Below the pieces are notes generated by a model, which saw nothing but the letters and a program-made list of their open reading frames with translations, was not told the origin of the DNA and made no database searches. A stretch of DNA of 64,000 nt, from NCBI RefSeq assembly GCF_020985305.1, contig NZ_CP087588.1:1848501-1912500 (forward strand), given 5' to 3'. This document shows positions 26,321 to 37,094 of the stretch, in pieces. The stretch comes from Croceicoccus sp. Ery15 (GTDB lineage: Bacteria > Pseudomonadota > Alphaproteobacteria > Sphingomonadales > Sphingomonadaceae). How positions within the stretch are numbered: the stretch's first letter is position 1; each line of letters begins with the position of its first letter. The translations under genes were made by a program, and so were the position numbers.

Positions 26321-27747
26321 CGCCTCTTGTCCACCTCATCCGCCAGATCGGCGGCCCAGCGCGTGATGTCGCCCGCACCAAGGCAGACCACGATGTCACC
26401 CGGTTCGATCATCGGGGCCAGCGTGTCGGCCAGCGCATCGGCGTCCTCGACAATACCGGTGTGGCGATGGCCGCGTTCCTTCAGCCCCGCGACCAGCGCC
26501 TCTGCGCTCGCACCCTCGATCGGCTGTTCGCCCGCGGCATAAACGGGGGTGATATAAACGATATCGGCATCGTTGAACGCGCTCTGGAACTCTTCCATAT
26601 GGTCGTTCAGGCGCGAAAAACGGTGCGGCTGCGCCACGGCGATCACGCGATTGCGCGCCCCTTCGCGGGCAGCGGAAAGCACGGCGCGGATTTCGACCGG
26701 ATGGTGGCCGTAATCGTCGATCACGACGGCAGGATCGGCCCCGTCAAAGGCGATTTCGCCCACTTTGGTAAAGCGCCGGCGCACGCCGCCGAAACGGGCG
26801 AAACCGTCGCGGATCGTATCGTGCACGCATTGCATTTCGACCGCCACCGCCACGGCGGCCAGTGCGTTCAGCACATTGTGGCGGCCCGGCATGGGCAATT
26901 CGATCCCCTCAATCCGCTCCACGCTGCCGTCGCGTTGGCGCAGCACCGCATCGAAACGGTTGCCGCCGGGGAACGGGGTCACATTCTCGGCCCGCACGTC
27001 GGCCTGCGCCGAAAAGCCATAGGTGACCGTGCGCCGGTCGCGGATCTTGGGCAGGATCGCCTGCACTTCCGGATGGTCGAGACACAGCACCGCCGCGCCA
27101 TAGAACGGCACATTCTCGACAAATTCGACAAAAGCGTCCTTTACCGCGTCGAAGCTGCCGTAATGGTCGAGGTGTTCGGGATCGATATTGGTCACGACCG
27201 CGATGGTGCCGTCCAGCCGCAGAAAGCTGCCGTCGCTTTCGTCCGCCTCCACCACCATCCAGTCGGATTCGCCCACGCGCGCGTTCGAGCCATAGCTTTC
27301 GATGATGCCGCCATTGATCACGGTCGGGTCCACCCCGCCCGCGTCGAGCAAGGCCGCGATCATGGAGGTGGTGGTCGTCTTGCCATGCGTGCCCGCCACC
27401 GCGACCGTGCGTTTCAGCCGCATCAACTCTGCCAGCATTTCGGCGCGGCGGACGACGGGTATGCGCGCTTCCAGCGCGGCGACGACTTCGGGGTTGGTCC
27501 GCTTGACCGCGGTGGAGATGACGAGGACGGCGACGCCCTCCACATTTTCCGCCTTTTGCCCGATGGTGACGGGTATGCCCTTGGCTCGCAGGCTTTCGAC
27601 GACGGGGCTTTCGCGCATGTCGCTGCCCTGCACCTTATAGCCAAGGTTGTGCATCACTTCGGCGATGCCCGACATGCCGATGCCGCCGATACCGGCAAAA
27701 TGGATCGTCCCAATGTCGAGCAGCGGGTCGGAGGTAATCGCCTTCAC
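26317..27747 (-). CDS. murC: UDP-N-acetylmuramate--L-alanine ligase MurC
   Basis: The protein has 476 residues. The Rossmann-type N-domain is [18 protein letters not shown]; the P-loop is [12 protein letters not shown] at about residues 118-129. Later motifs include [12 protein letters not shown], the histidine in [12 protein letters not shown], and [14 protein letters not shown] in the C-domain. MurC adds L-Ala to UDP-MurNAc using ATP. All expected ligase motifs are intact, in contrast to the MurF-like gene of this cluster. Overlaps with murG and murB are 4 bases each. Confidence 0.96.
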   Translation of the reverse strand: MKAITSDPLLDIGTIHFAGIGGIGMSGIAEVMHNLGYKVQGSDMRESPVVESLRAKGIPVTIGQKAENVEGVAVLVISTAVKRTNPEVVAALEARIPVVRRAEMLAELMRLKRTVAVAGTHGKTTTTSMIAALLDAGGVDPTVINGGIIESYGSNARVGESDWMVVEADESDGSFLRLDGTIAVVTNIDPEHLDHYGSFDAVKDAFVEFVENVPFYGAAVLCLDHPEVQAILPKIRDRRTVTYGFSAQADVRAENVTPFPGGNRFDAVLRQRDGSVERIEGIELPMPGRHNVLNALAAVAVAVEMQCVHDTIRDGFARFGGVRRRFTKVGEIAFDGADPAVVIDDYGHHPVEIRAVLSAAREGARNRVIAVAQPHRFSRLNDHMEEFQSAFNDADIVYITPVYAAGEQPIEGASAEALVAGLKERGHRHTGIVEDADALADTLAPMIEPGDIVVCLGAGDITRWAADLADEVDKRR

Positions 27748-28958
27748 TGCGCATCCTCCATTGCCTTGGTCGCGGCAGGCGCGGCGGTGGCGGCAGAGGT
27801 TTTTGCAGGCGCGGATTTGCCGACCTTGATCACATCCATCAGCGGCGTGCCGCCGAAACCCTCGACCAGATCGGCCAGGTCACGCGCCGCATCGGGGCGT
27901 CCGCAAATCCACGAACGATGCGCGGCATTGGCCAGCGTCTCCGGTTCATCTGCCATGGCCATCAGCTGCGCGGCCAGCGCGTCGGGCGTAAAATCGGGTT
28001 CGGCAATCGAACGCGCGCCCCCTGCCTCGGCCATTTCACGGGCATTGGCGGTCTGGTGATCGTCCATCGCGATGGCGAGCGGGATCAGGATCGCGGGCCG
28101 GCCCACCGCCGTCAGCTCGGCAATGGTCGATGCGCCCGCGCGGCCCACGAACAGATGCGCGTCGGCAAGGCGCTGGGCCATATCCTCGAAATAGGTCCCC
28201 AGTTCGGCGGGAATGCCGCTGTCGGCATAGGATGCGCGGACGGCCTCGATATCCTCTGGACGGCATTGCTGCGTGATTTGCAGGCGGCGGCGCATGTCTT
28301 CGGGCAGGGCGGCGAAGCCCTGCGGCACCACGCGGCTGAGGATACGGGCACCCTGACTGCCGCCGGTGACGAGCACGCGCAGCAGCCCCTCTTTCAGAAA
28401 GGGCGGAAAGCTCTGGTCGCGCAAGGCCAGCACTTCCTCGCGCACCGGATTGCCGACAAGATGGATCTTGCCCGCGGCCTTGGCGGGCATGCGGTCGATC
28501 CGTTCATAGGCGGTGGCGACTGCGGCCGCGCTGCCCGCCAGATAGCGGTTCACGCGGCCCAGCACGGCGTTCTGTTCGTGGATTACGAATGGCACATTCG
28601 CGGCCTTCGCCGCCAGCAGCGTCGGCATCGCGGGATAGCCGCCGAAACCCACCACGCAGGCCGGCTCCATCTCGCGGATCAGGCGCAGCGCCATCGCGCG
28701 GCCCTTGCGGATCGCGTTCAGCCCGCGGATCTTGCCCAGAATGCCGCCATCCATGCGCCCCGCGGGCAACACAAAGGCGTCCATGTCCTTGGGCATGCCG
28801 GGAATCGCCTCTCCCCGCGTATCGGTGACCAGCGCCACCTTGTGCCCGCGCGCGATCAGCTCGCTCGCAAGGGCGAAGGCGGGGATCATGTGGCCGCCGG
28901 TGCCCCCGGCTGCCAGAATATAATGGCGGGTCGCGCGCGGCGCGGCCTGCTTGCTCAT
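27744..28958 (-). CDS. murG: UDP-GlcNAc:lipid I N-acetylglucosaminyltransferase MurG
   Basis: The protein has about 404 residues. The GT-B N-domain has [20 protein letters not shown] (G-loop), [16 protein letters not shown], and [15 protein letters not shown]. The C-domain has [10 protein letters not shown] and the UDP-GlcNAc site [23 protein letters not shown] (given in parts). MurG turns lipid I into lipid II on the inner leaflet. ATG 28958 is chosen over a longer frame that runs into ftsW; it overlaps the ftsW stop by 4 bases. The C-terminus carries an Ala/Lys-rich tail of about 30 residues. Confidence 0.95.
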   Translation of the reverse strand: MSKQAAPRATRHYILAAGGTGGHMIPAFALASELIARGHKVALVTDTRGEAIPGMPKDMDAFVLPAGRMDGGILGKIRGLNAIRKGRAMALRLIREMEPACVVGFGGYPAMPTLLAAKAANVPFVIHEQNAVLGRVNRYLAGSAAAVATAYERIDRMPAKAAGKIHLVGNPVREEVLALRDQSFPPFLKEGLLRVLVTGGSQGARILSRVVPQGFAALPEDMRRRLQITQQCRPEDIEAVRASYADSGIPAELGTYFEDMAQRLADAHLFVGRAGASTIAELTAVGRPAILIPLAIAMDDHQTANAREMAEAGGARSIAEPDFTPDALAAQLMAMADEPETLANAAHRSWICGRPDAARDLADLVEGFGGTPLMDVIKVGKSAPAKTSAATAAPAATKAMEDAQ

Positions 28959-30175
28959 CGTCTCATACCTCCATGGCCGACGGGCAGACCGTCGCGCGTA
29001 AGGAACGGATTGCGCCTTGTGACCGCCAGCAGCATCCCCACCGTAAGGCAAAGCGCGATCATCGACGAGCCGCCATAGCTGATCAGTGGCAGGGTCATGC
29101 CCTTGGACGGAAAGAGTTGCAGGTTCACCGCGATATTGATGAACGCCTGCCCGCCCAGCAGCGATGCCAGCCCCGTCCCCGCAAGGATCGTGAACAAGTC
29201 TTCCTCGTCCTTTAACCGCCACAGCACGCGCACGACCAATGTGCAATAGAGCAGCGCGATGGCGCTGACCGCGATCAGGCCGAATTCCTCGCCAATGACC
29301 GACAAGATGTAATCGGTATGCGCTTCGGGCAGCGAATTCTTGCGCGTGCCCATCCACAGGCCCTGTCCGAACCACCCGCCCGACAGTAGGGTACGCCGCG
29401 CCAGATCGACCTGGCTATATGCCTCGCTGCCGCCCAGAAAAGCGTCGATACGATGGCGGGCATTGTCATAAAAGAAATAGGCGGCGATCACGATCGAAAC
29501 GATCAGCCCCACCGCAACGCCGATCCGCTGCACTGGCAGGCCCGCCGTGATCACCAGCACAAGGCATACGCCCGCCAGCAGCATGGCGGTGCCGAAATCG
29601 GGCTGCAGCATCAGCAGCCCGACCGATGCGAGCAATATGCCAAAGCAGATCGCGATCGTCGGGATTTGCGGATCGCGCACCCGCCACGACAGGATCCACG
29701 CCAGCAGCACCGTATAGGCAGGCTTGTAAAATTCGGACGGCTGGAACGATACGCCAATATTGATCCAGCGCCGCGCACCATTGATTTCGTGCCCCACGAA
29801 AGGGGTGACGATCAGCAGAGCGAACATGGCACAAGCCAGAAGGATCGCGCCCCTGCGTGCATTGTCGCGCGACAGCATCGACGACACGAACATCACCGCC
29901 AGACCCATGGTCAGCCACGCCAGGTGCTGTTTGAAGAACATCAGATCGTCCAGCGTTTTGGCCGCCGTTGACAGGCGCTTGGCGCTGGCGGCCGACCCTG
30001 CGGCAACGCCGATGATCCCCACGGCCATCAATGCAAGAACGGTGAACAGGATCACGCGGTCGATCTCTCGCCACCAGACCAGCAGATCGTGCATCCGCCC
30101 TTTACGGCGGCGCGGATTGCGGGCCACGATATGAACGCCATCGGCGCCGCGTTCGAAATGGGGTGCAACGCTCAA
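28955..30175 (-). CDS. ftsW: Lipid II polymerase / division protein FtsW
   Basis: This is a SEDS-family protein of about 406 residues with around ten membrane helices. Conserved parts are GARRWINIGVSFQPSEFYKPA, LLMLQPDFGTAMLL, TDYILSVIGEEFGLI and LPLISYGGSSMIALC. FtsW polymerises glycan strands at the septum with FtsI. The frame reaches a TTG at 30175 that overlaps the murD stop (TTGA), suggesting coupling. ATG 30094, with AAAGGG nearby, is the alternative and would remove about 27 residues. Confidence 0.93.
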   Translation of the reverse strand: MSVAPHFERGADGVHIVARNPRRRKGRMHDLLVWWREIDRVILFTVLALMAVGIIGVAAGSAASAKRLSTAAKTLDDLMFFKQHLAWLTMGLAVMFVSSMLSRDNARRGAILLACAMFALLIVTPFVGHEINGARRWINIGVSFQPSEFYKPAYTVLLAWILSWRVRDPQIPTIAICFGILLASVGLLMLQPDFGTAMLLAGVCLVLVITAGLPVQRIGVAVGLIVSIVIAAYFFYDNARHRIDAFLGGSEAYSQVDLARRTLLSGGWFGQGLWMGTRKNSLPEAHTDYILSVIGEEFGLIAVSAIALLYCTLVVRVLWRLKDEEDLFTILAGTGLASLLGGQAFINIAVNLQLFPSKGMTLPLISYGGSSMIALCLTVGMLLAVTRRNPFLTRDGLPVGHGGMRR

Positions 30176-31569
30176 ATTTCCTGCTCCCCTGTCTTGTTTG
30201 CCTCGGCCAGCATGGCGACAAGGCTGACGAAGGCCTCGCCGCGTTTTTCGTAATCGCGGAACTGGTCGAAACTGGCGCATGCGGGCGACAGCAGCACCAC
30301 ATCGCCCGGCTGCGCGGCAGCGGCGGCGGCGCGCACGGCTTCTCCCATCATCTCGGACCGCTGGACGGGCACGCGCCCTTCCAGCAGGCCGGTGAACATC
30401 GGCCCCGCCTCGCCAATGGTATAGGCCGCCGCGACATGGTCCAGCATCCCCTCGCACTCGCCCAGCGTGTCGCCCTTGGGCAGACCGCCGACGATCCAAT
30501 GGATACGCGCGCGCCCGTCCTGCGGCGGATATGCCGCCAGCGCAGGCGCGGTAGAGGCGGGATTGGTCGCCTTGGAATCGTTGACGAACGCGACCCCGCC
30601 AATCTCTGCCACCCGCTGCATGCGATGCGGCAAGCCGTGAAAGCTTTTCAGCCCAGCCTCGATCTCGGCCTCTTCCACGCCGAAACGGCGCGCGATGGCG
30701 ACCGCGGCGGCGGCATTGCCGCGATTATGCGGCCCCTGCAGCGATGGCCATTCGTCGGGATTGCCGGGCAGGGACACATCCTCGATCACCACGGGCGAGC
30801 GATGGGACAGCGCACGGGCGACTGGCGGCATTTGCAGGCTGGCCCGATCGACCAGCGCCATCGCCCTGGCATCCTGCATGCCGAACAGGCGCACCTTGCT
30901 TTCGGTATAGGCCTCGAAGCTGCCGTCATAACGGTCGAGGTGATCGGGCGAGACATTCAGGATCGCCGCAGCCTCGCACGACAGGCTGTCGGTAATGTCG
31001 ATCTGATAGCTCGACAATTCGAACACATAGATCGCCGGCCCCTTTTCATTGGGCTGCAGCGCGCTGGTCGACAGCACGGGAATGCCGATATTGCCGCCCA
31101 GCCGCGTGGCATAGCCCGCGCTTTGCAGCAGATGGTGCAGCAGCGCGCAAGTGGTGGACTTGCCGTTGGTGCCGGTGATCCCCGCCACTCTGTGCGCGGG
31201 CAGCAGCGGGCGGGCCTGTGCGAACAGTTCGATGTCGCCGATGATGGCGACGCCGGTGGCGCGGGCGATATCGGTAACCGGATGCTTGTTCAGTGGCACG
31301 CCGGGCGACACGACGATCCCGTCGAAACCGGCCACGGAATAGCGGTCGATCTCTCCCACCCGCAACAGGCCGCTGCAGTCGCCCGCCAGCTGCTCGGCAA
31401 GGCGGCGCGCATCGGGGTCGCGGTCCCACGCCAGAACGCGCGCACCCGCGTCGCAAAGCGCGCGGATCGCGGCCATGCCGGTGCGGGCCAGCCCCAGAAC
31501 GGCATAATTGCGCCCCGCGAAAACGGCAGGCGGCAGAATAGCCGAAGAGGGGGCGCCGGTTTCGCTCAT
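30172..31569 (-). CDS. murD: UDP-N-acetylmuramoyl-L-alanine--D-glutamate ligase MurD
   Basis: The protein has 465 residues. The Rossmann N-domain is [15 protein letters not shown], the P-loop [13 protein letters not shown] lies at about residues 131-143, [10 protein letters not shown] and [11 protein letters not shown] follow, and the C-domain contains [12 protein letters not shown] and [13 protein letters not shown]. MurD adds D-Glu to UDP-MurNAc-L-Ala. Motifs are intact. It overlaps mraY and ftsW by 4 or fewer bases each. Confidence 0.96.
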   Translation of the reverse strand: MSETGAPSSAILPPAVFAGRNYAVLGLARTGMAAIRALCDAGARVLAWDRDPDARRLAEQLAGDCSGLLRVGEIDRYSVAGFDGIVVSPGVPLNKHPVTDIARATGVAIIGDIELFAQARPLLPAHRVAGITGTNGKSTTCALLHHLLQSAGYATRLGGNIGIPVLSTSALQPNEKGPAIYVFELSSYQIDITDSLSCEAAAILNVSPDHLDRYDGSFEAYTESKVRLFGMQDARAMALVDRASLQMPPVARALSHRSPVVIEDVSLPGNPDEWPSLQGPHNRGNAAAAVAIARRFGVEEAEIEAGLKSFHGLPHRMQRVAEIGGVAFVNDSKATNPASTAPALAAYPPQDGRARIHWIVGGLPKGDTLGECEGMLDHVAAAYTIGEAGPMFTGLLEGRVPVQRSEMMGEAVRAAAAAAQPGDVVLLSPACASFDQFRDYEKRGEAFVSLVAMLAEANKTGEQEI

Positions 31570-32627
31570 CGCACCTTCAGTGTCGCAAGGCCGATCACGG
31601 CCAGCACGATGGCCACGATCCAGAACCGGACGACCACGGTGGATTCGGCCCAGCCCTTTTGTTCGAAATGATGGTGGATCGGGGCCATTCGGAAGACGCG
31701 GCGGCCGGTGCGCTTGAACCAGAACACCTGCACGATGACCGATACGGCTTCCAGCACGAACAGCCCGCCGACGATGCCCAGCACCACCTCGTGATGGGCG
31801 GCGACCGCGATCGTGCCCAATGCCCCGCCCAGCGCCAGCGAACCCGTATCGCCCATGAATACGGCGGCCGGCGGCGCGTTGAACCATAGAAATGCGAGCC
31901 CCGCGCCAATGATCGCGGCACACAGGATGGCCAACTCGCCCGCGCCTTCGACATAGGGGATGCCCAGATAGGCCGAGTAATCGGCGCGGCCCACCAGATA
32001 GGCGATGATCGCGAATGTGCCGCTGGCGATGATGACGGGCATGATGGCCAGCCCGTCCAGCCCGTCGGTCAGGTTCACCGCATTGCCCGCCCCCACGATC
32101 ACGAAAGCGGCGAACACGTAATAGAACGGCCCCAGCGGAATGCCGAAGCTGACGAAAGGCAGATAGAGCGTCGTCTCTCCCACCACCAGCCAGGCCGCGA
32201 TGCCCGCGATCACGAATTCGCCCAGCAGCCGCACCTTGCCCGATACGCCCTTGTGGCTGGCCTTGCGCACCTTGTCGTAATCGTCGAGGAAACCGATCAG
32301 TCCGAAACCCAGCGTGACCGCGATACAGGCCCACACCTGCCAGCTGGACAGGTCCATCCACAGGAACATCGAAACCGATACGGCGGCCATGATCAGCAGC
32401 CCGCCCATGGTGGGGGTGCCGCGCTTGGCCAGATGGGTCTGCGGGCCGTCCAGCCGGATCGGCTGCCCCTTGCCCTGCCGCACGCGCAACAGATCGATAA
32501 AGCGCGGGCCGATGATCAGCCCGATCGCCAGTGCGGTCAGCAGGCAGGCGCCCGCGCGAAAGCTCTGGTAACGGACAAGATTGGCCAGCCCTTCGAATTC
32601 GAGCCACTGGGCGATCAGGTAAAGCAT
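31566..32627 (-). CDS. mraY: Phospho-MurNAc-pentapeptide transferase MraY
   Basis: The protein has 353 residues and ten predicted membrane helices. The catalytic Asp-containing motifs are [32 protein letters not shown] and [12 protein letters not shown], plus the histidine loop [13 protein letters not shown]. MraY moves phospho-MurNAc-peptide onto undecaprenyl phosphate to make lipid I. Its normal substrate is the pentapeptide made by MurF. A 143-base gap separates it from the MurF-like gene, the only sizeable gap in the cluster. Confidence 0.96.
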   Translation of the reverse strand: MLYLIAQWLEFEGLANLVRYQSFRAGACLLTALAIGLIIGPRFIDLLRVRQGKGQPIRLDGPQTHLAKRGTPTMGGLLIMAAVSVSMFLWMDLSSWQVWACIAVTLGFGLIGFLDDYDKVRKASHKGVSGKVRLLGEFVIAGIAAWLVVGETTLYLPFVSFGIPLGPFYYVFAAFVIVGAGNAVNLTDGLDGLAIMPVIIASGTFAIIAYLVGRADYSAYLGIPYVEGAGELAILCAAIIGAGLAFLWFNAPPAAVFMGDTGSLALGGALGTIAVAAHHEVVLGIVGGLFVLEAVSVIVQVFWFKRTGRRVFRMAPIHHHFEQKGWAESTVVVRFWIVAIVLAVIGLATLKVR

Positions 32628-32770
32628 TTGCGCTCCTCGGGCACCGCTTCAAACTTGCGGTAACGCAGCCATAGGCAATGGGCTATGCCAACGGCCATGT
32701 GAAGCGCCCCTTTCAGCCTTTCCCCACCTGAACGACGGCTGGATTTGCCCCTGTTGGCGGGGTTGTCGAC

Positions 32771-33808
32771 CTAAACCGCCACGGCGAGCGGCTGTTCATC
32801 CTCTTCCACATGGCCGCACAGGGCCAGTGCCGCCGCGCCAAGCGAAGCGCCCGCCGCGCGCATCGCGCCCATAATGGCCAGCGATTCCAGCGCGTCGCCT
32901 TCCTCGAACAGCCCCTCGGCCAGCGACCAGCACATGGCGCGGCCCATCATATCGGCAGTGACCAGCACCGAACCGTCGTCCAGCGTCACCGTGTCGATCA
33001 GGCGGATGTCGGCGCTGGGCTTGCGGCCATAGCCATAGACCTGCGCGCCTGCGTCGAGCGCGGCGGCACGCCATGCGGCAAAATCGCAGCTGTCGGCGGG
33101 CAGAACGGCCGCGCCGCCCGCCTGCAAGGTGGCTGCGATGCTTTCGCCCACCTTGTGATCCAGCGTCGGGCCCGACACGAACAGATGCGGGCGCAGCGCG
33201 CGGGCATCGTCGGCGTTGTCGAGCGTGAAGATCGCGTGATTGCGGTCCGCCGCCAGCGTACACAGCGACGCCGCCATGCCCAGTTCGGCATCCGCGCTCC
33301 ACGCCATGCCGCGGCTGGCGCGGTCCAGCGCATCGTGCAGCACCGTATCGATGATCGAATCCGCCGCGAAACCGGCCAGCGCCGTCATCGTAGCGCGCGA
33401 ACGGTTGCGCGATGCACGCGCGATGCGGGCCAGCGCCAGATGGATATCGTCGACCAGCACATGCGGTCCACGCACCCGGTGCACCGAAAGACAGCCCGCC
33501 GCGCCGTTCTGCAGCGCCGCCATCGCATCGACTTCGCCCTGCGCGATATAGAGCGAACCGCGCTGCACCTCGCCGGGGGTGAAGGCGACATGGTTGGCCG
33601 CGAAATCGCCATGCACCGTGCCGTCGGCGGCCATCGCCAGCGTATGGGCACGCCACAGCGGACGTTCGCCGCCCGCGTCGCTTTCCTCGATAATCGCCAT
33701 TCGCGTCGCATCCGGCACAGGCCTGATGGTCTTGAGCGCCGAGTTTTTGACCGGCGGGCTCTTCAAGGCGGCGGTCTTGAGGACGGATTTCATCTGAGCT
33801 CCACTCAT
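32771..33808 (-). CDS. MurF-like protein lacking the ATP-binding loop and C-terminal ligase domain
   Basis: The frame is intact, 345 residues, in the slot normally held by murF; MurF proteins are usually about 450-500 residues. A Lys-rich N-terminal tail (about 30 residues) precedes a recognisable MurF N-domain: FTPGEVQRGSLYIAQGE, GAAGCLSVHRVRGPHVLVDD and ALARIARASRNRSRA. Where MurF has TGSVGKT, this protein has ALAGFAADS (residues 143-151), with no P-loop Gly-Lys-Thr. The SYNNHxGVPL and EMGMNHxGEI motifs are absent. Traces of the central domain remain (LQAGGAAVLPADSCDF, VLVTADMMGRAMCWSL), then the protein stops before the C-terminal domain. The ATG overlaps the murE stop (ATGA). I infer a pseudoenzyme or a gene in decay; D-Ala-D-Ala ligase activity looks impossible. 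Confidence 0.8.
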   Translation of the reverse strand: MSGAQMKSVLKTAALKSPPVKNSALKTIRPVPDATRMAIIEESDAGGERPLWRAHTLAMAADGTVHGDFAANHVAFTPGEVQRGSLYIAQGEVDAMAALQNGAAGCLSVHRVRGPHVLVDDIHLALARIARASRNRSRATMTALAGFAADSIIDTVLHDALDRASRGMAWSADAELGMAASLCTLAADRNHAIFTLDNADDARALRPHLFVSGPTLDHKVGESIAATLQAGGAAVLPADSCDFAAWRAAALDAGAQVYGYGRKPSADIRLIDTVTLDDGSVLVTADMMGRAMCWSLAEGLFEEGDALESLAIMGAMRAAGASLGAAALALCGHVEEDEQPLAVAV

Positions 33809-35286
33809 GCTGCACACTCTCTTGCTATGGTGACATCGTCGAAAGGGTGGACGCGTGTGGCTTCGCCGCGTCCATAAATCTGGCCCTGCTCGTGGCCCTT
33901 GCCGGCGATCAGGACGATATCGCCCTTGCCAGCCTGTGCGGTCGCGGCGGCAATGGCTTCGCGCCGCCCCGCAATCTCGCTGATATTCGCGGCCCCTTGT
34001 GCGCCTGCCAGCACGGCGGCGCGGATCGCGGCGGGGTCTTCGCCGCGCGGATTATCGTCGGTTACGATGGCGATATCGGCATCGCGCGCCGCAATCGCCC
34101 CCATCGGCCCGCGCTTGCCCGTATCGCGGTCGCCGCCCGCGCCGAACACGATAATCAGCCTGCCACTCGCGCCGACATGCGGACGCAGCGCGACGATGGC
34201 GGCTTCCAACGCCTCTGGCGTGTGGGCATAATCGACATAGGAGGGCGCGCCCGCGCGGTTCAGCGCCGCGCGTTCCAGCCGGCCACGCACGGGTTGCAGC
34301 CGCGCCATGGCATCGAACACCTGGGCCGCCGCAGGACCGGCAGCACCGGCCGCCGCGATCACCAGACCCGCCGCCACCAGCGCGTTCGCCGCCTGATAGG
34401 CACCGATCAGCGGCAGTTTCACCCGATAGTCCGCGCCTGCAAAGCGCAGCGCCAGTTCCTGCCCCAGTTCGGTCGGGGTGCGGCTGTGCAGACGGATGCC
34501 ATCCGCGCCTGCCCGATTGCCGACCGGCAGAACGGAAAGGCCACGCGCCGCGGCGCGTGCGATGGCCGCATCGCTATGCGCATCGCCGGCCCAGACCACC
34601 GCATGGCCACCATCAGACACCACCTCGTCGAACAGGCGCATCTTGGCAGCGAAATAATCGTCCATATCAGCGTGATAGTCGAGGTGATCGCGCGACAGAT
34701 TGGTAAAGGCACCAGCCGCGACCTGCAGCCCCTCGTTGCGGAACTGCGACAGCCCGTGGCTCGACGCTTCATAGGCGACATGGGTCACCCCTTCGCGCGC
34801 CAGACCCGTCATATTCGACAGGAACGTCACGATATCGGGCGTGGTCAGCCCGGTCGAAACGCTTTCGTCGGGGGTGGTCACGCCCAGCGTGCCGATGCTG
34901 GCAGCGGAAAATCCGCACATTCGCCAGATCTGGCGCGTCATCTCGACCGTGCTGGTCTTGCCGTTGGTGCCCGTGACGGCGACGACGGTTGAGGGGACCG
35001 GCTGAAAGAATTGCGCCGCCATACGGGCAAAGGCCCTGCGCGGCAGCGGATCGGCCACGTGCAGCGCGCCGGTCACCTCGGCTTCGGGCCGGGCGACAAT
35101 GGCCACCGCGCCGCTTGCGACGGCGGCGGGGATGAAATCCTCGCCATTGACGCTGGCACCCTGAAACGCGCCGAACACGGTGCCGGGGGCAACCTTGCGA
35201 TGGTCGATGGCAAAGCCGGTGACATTCGCATCACCCGCGCCATCGGCCCGAATGGCGGCCCGTTCCAAAAGGGTCGACAGGCGCAT
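33805..35286 (-). CDS. murE: UDP-MurNAc-tripeptide synthetase (meso-DAP-adding) MurE
   Basis: The protein has 493 residues. The N-domain is GFAIDHRKVAPGTVFGAFQG; the P-loop TGTNGKTSTVEM lies at residues 105-116. YEASSHGLSQFR, FTNLSRDHLDYH and the meso-DAP motif DDNPRGEDP follow. It adds meso-diaminopimelate to UDP-MurNAc-L-Ala-D-Glu. All motifs are intact, so the pathway up to the tripeptide is complete here. Start and stop overlap ftsI and the MurF-like gene. Confidence 0.96.
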   Translation of the reverse strand: MRLSTLLERAAIRADGAGDANVTGFAIDHRKVAPGTVFGAFQGASVNGEDFIPAAVASGAVAIVARPEAEVTGALHVADPLPRRAFARMAAQFFQPVPSTVVAVTGTNGKTSTVEMTRQIWRMCGFSAASIGTLGVTTPDESVSTGLTTPDIVTFLSNMTGLAREGVTHVAYEASSHGLSQFRNEGLQVAAGAFTNLSRDHLDYHADMDDYFAAKMRLFDEVVSDGGHAVVWAGDAHSDAAIARAAARGLSVLPVGNRAGADGIRLHSRTPTELGQELALRFAGADYRVKLPLIGAYQAANALVAAGLVIAAAGAAGPAAAQVFDAMARLQPVRGRLERAALNRAGAPSYVDYAHTPEALEAAIVALRPHVGASGRLIIVFGAGGDRDTGKRGPMGAIAARDADIAIVTDDNPRGEDPAAIRAAVLAGAQGAANISEIAGRREAIAAATAQAGKGDIVLIAGKGHEQGQIYGRGEATRVHPFDDVTIARECAA

Positions 35287-37094
35287 CAGTGCGCGTCCTT
35301 CCCGACCAGCGGGCGCAGATCGGTAAGGTCGATGTCGCGGCTGTCGTCGGGATAAACGCCCAGCATCGGGCCGATGCGCGGCACGACATTACCCACCACC
35401 ATGGCCGCGTTCCACGCCGCCGTGCGCTGATAGGACGTGGCCGCCGTGCCCTGTGGCTCGTCCATCATGGCGACGACGACATAGCGCGGATTATCCATCG
35501 GAAAGGCGCTGGCGAACGTGGTGACAAGCGATGTGCGCTTGTAACCGCCTGCACCCGGCTTTTCGGCACTGCCGGTCTTGCCGCCAATGCGAAAGCCCGG
35601 CGCGTCGGCCTTGCGCCCCGTACCGTCGGTGACGATCATGCGCAGCATCTGGCGCATGCGGGCGCTGGTCGCTTCCTTGAACACGCGGCGGCCCTGCGGC
35701 ACTTCGCCCGCGTTCAGCTTTTTCAGCGTGGCGGGGCGCCAGATGCCGCCGTTCACCATCGCGGCATAGGCACTGGCCAGATGCAACGGAGTCACCGCGA
35801 TTCCATGGCCATAAGACACGGTCATCGTCGTCAGCCGCGGCCATTCGCCCGAACGCCAGATCGGAAAGCCGCGTGCGGGCAGTTCGATATGGGGCCGCTC
35901 GTTAAAGCCCAGCTGCTCCATCTTGGCCTTCATGCGCGCCGAACCCAGCTCGTCCGCAATCTGCGCTGTGCCGATATTCGACGAATGCATCAGGATTTCG
36001 GGCACATTCAGCGATGCGCCAATGGTGTGGCTGTCACGGATCGAAAAGCGTCCCACGCGCAGCGGCGCGCCAGTCGGCCAGCGACGCGCCAGATTGCCCA
36101 CCGTGCCCGCATCGATCGCTGCCGCCACCGACAACGGCTTGAAAGTAGATCCAAGCTCGTAAACCTGATTGGTCACGCGGTTGAACATCAGTTCCATGCC
36201 GCGTTCGTCGATATGGTTGGGGTCAAAGGTGGGCAGTGAAGCCAGCGCGACCACTTCCCCCGTATCGACATCCATCACGATGCCGCCCGCGCCCTTGGCC
36301 TGTGCCAGACCCATCACGCGGTAAAGTTCATCCTCCAGCGCGGCCTGAACGCGGGCGTCAATGGCCAGCGCCACCGGCGCACCGCGCGTGGCAGGGTCGG
36401 TCAGCTGCTTGTCGAACACTTCTTCCATGCCGACATGGCCGCCGCCGTCCGCACCGACATAGCCCAGCACATGGGCGGCCAGCGTGCCTTCGGGGTAATA
36501 GCGGCTGGGTTCCGCAGGCGGGTTCAGCGCGGGTTCGCCAATGGCATGCACGCGATTGGCCTGTTCGGGCAGGATGCGGCGGCGCAGATATTGCCCCTTG
36601 CCGCTGGCAAGGCGGCGGGTCAGGTCCGCCTCGTCCATGTCGGGAAAAATCCTGACCAGTTCGCGCGCGATATCTTTGGCAGGACGGGTCAGCGGTTCGC
36701 CGCCTTCCATCGCCTTGGGATTGAACCACAGCGCATAGCTTTTGAAATCACGCGCCAGCGGGATACCGTTGCGATCGGTCAACTCGCCGCGGTCGGGCAC
36801 CAGCAGGCTGGACCCGCTGGCATGGGCGGTATCGGCCTCAAACAGGCCGAGCATCCCGACGCGCAGCACCAGAACCGCGGTCGCTGCAGCGAAGATAAAG
36901 GCGATCACGATCGCGCGCTGCTTCGCCATTTTCAGCGTTTCGGTGCGCAAATTATAGCGCCGCGCGGGCGGCGGCGGCGCCATCCCGCTGTCACCTGCGT
37001 CCAGCGCGGGCAGACTGGCCGCATTCAGCGCACGTGCCGCCACACCCCGCAGATCGGGCAGACTGGCCGATGGAAAGAGCGGCAGCGTGGCCAT
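35286..37094 (-). CDS. ftsI: Septal transpeptidase FtsI (PBP3)
   Basis: The protein has 602 residues. A cytoplasmic region with many Pro/Arg (1-60) is followed by one membrane helix (about 61-82). A PBP dimer domain comes next. The transpeptidase has all three catalytic motifs: STFK (316-319), SSN (371-373) and KTGS (506-509). FtsI cross-links septal peptidoglycan and needs donor stems ending in D-Ala-D-Ala. That makes the absent ddl and damaged murF in the same operon notable. It overlaps the ftsL-like gene and murE by one base. Confidence 0.95.
   Translation of the reverse strand: MATLPLFPSASLPDLRGVAARALNAASLPALDAGDSGMAPPPPARRYNLRTETLKMAKQRAIVIAFIFAAATAVLVLRVGMLGLFEADTAHASGSSLLVPDRGELTDRNGIPLARDFKSYALWFNPKAMEGGEPLTRPAKDIARELVRIFPDMDEADLTRRLASGKGQYLRRRILPEQANRVHAIGEPALNPPAEPSRYYPEGTLAAHVLGYVGADGGGHVGMEEVFDKQLTDPATRGAPVALAIDARVQAALEDELYRVMGLAQAKGAGGIVMDVDTGEVVALASLPTFDPNHIDERGMELMFNRVTNQVYELGSTFKPLSVAAAIDAGTVGNLARRWPTGAPLRVGRFSIRDSHTIGASLNVPEILMHSSNIGTAQIADELGSARMKAKMEQLGFNERPHIELPARGFPIWRSGEWPRLTTMTVSYGHGIAVTPLHLASAYAAMVNGGIWRPATLKKLNAGEVPQGRRVFKEATSARMRQMLRMIVTDGTGRKADAPGFRIGGKTGSAEKPGAGGYKRTSLVTTFASAFPMDNPRYVVVAMMDEPQGTAATSYQRTAAWNAAMVVGNVVPRIGPMLGVYPDDSRDIDLTDLRPLVGKDAH

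Noticed and set aside
23769..28059. Plus-strand frames of 350-640 codons opposite ftsA to murG
   Set aside because: They are antisense shadows of the dcw genes and contain no domain that I recognise.
32628..32770. 143-base gap before mraY as the lost murF C-terminal domain
   Set aside because: It is far too short for the missing domain and no frame in it resembles MurF.
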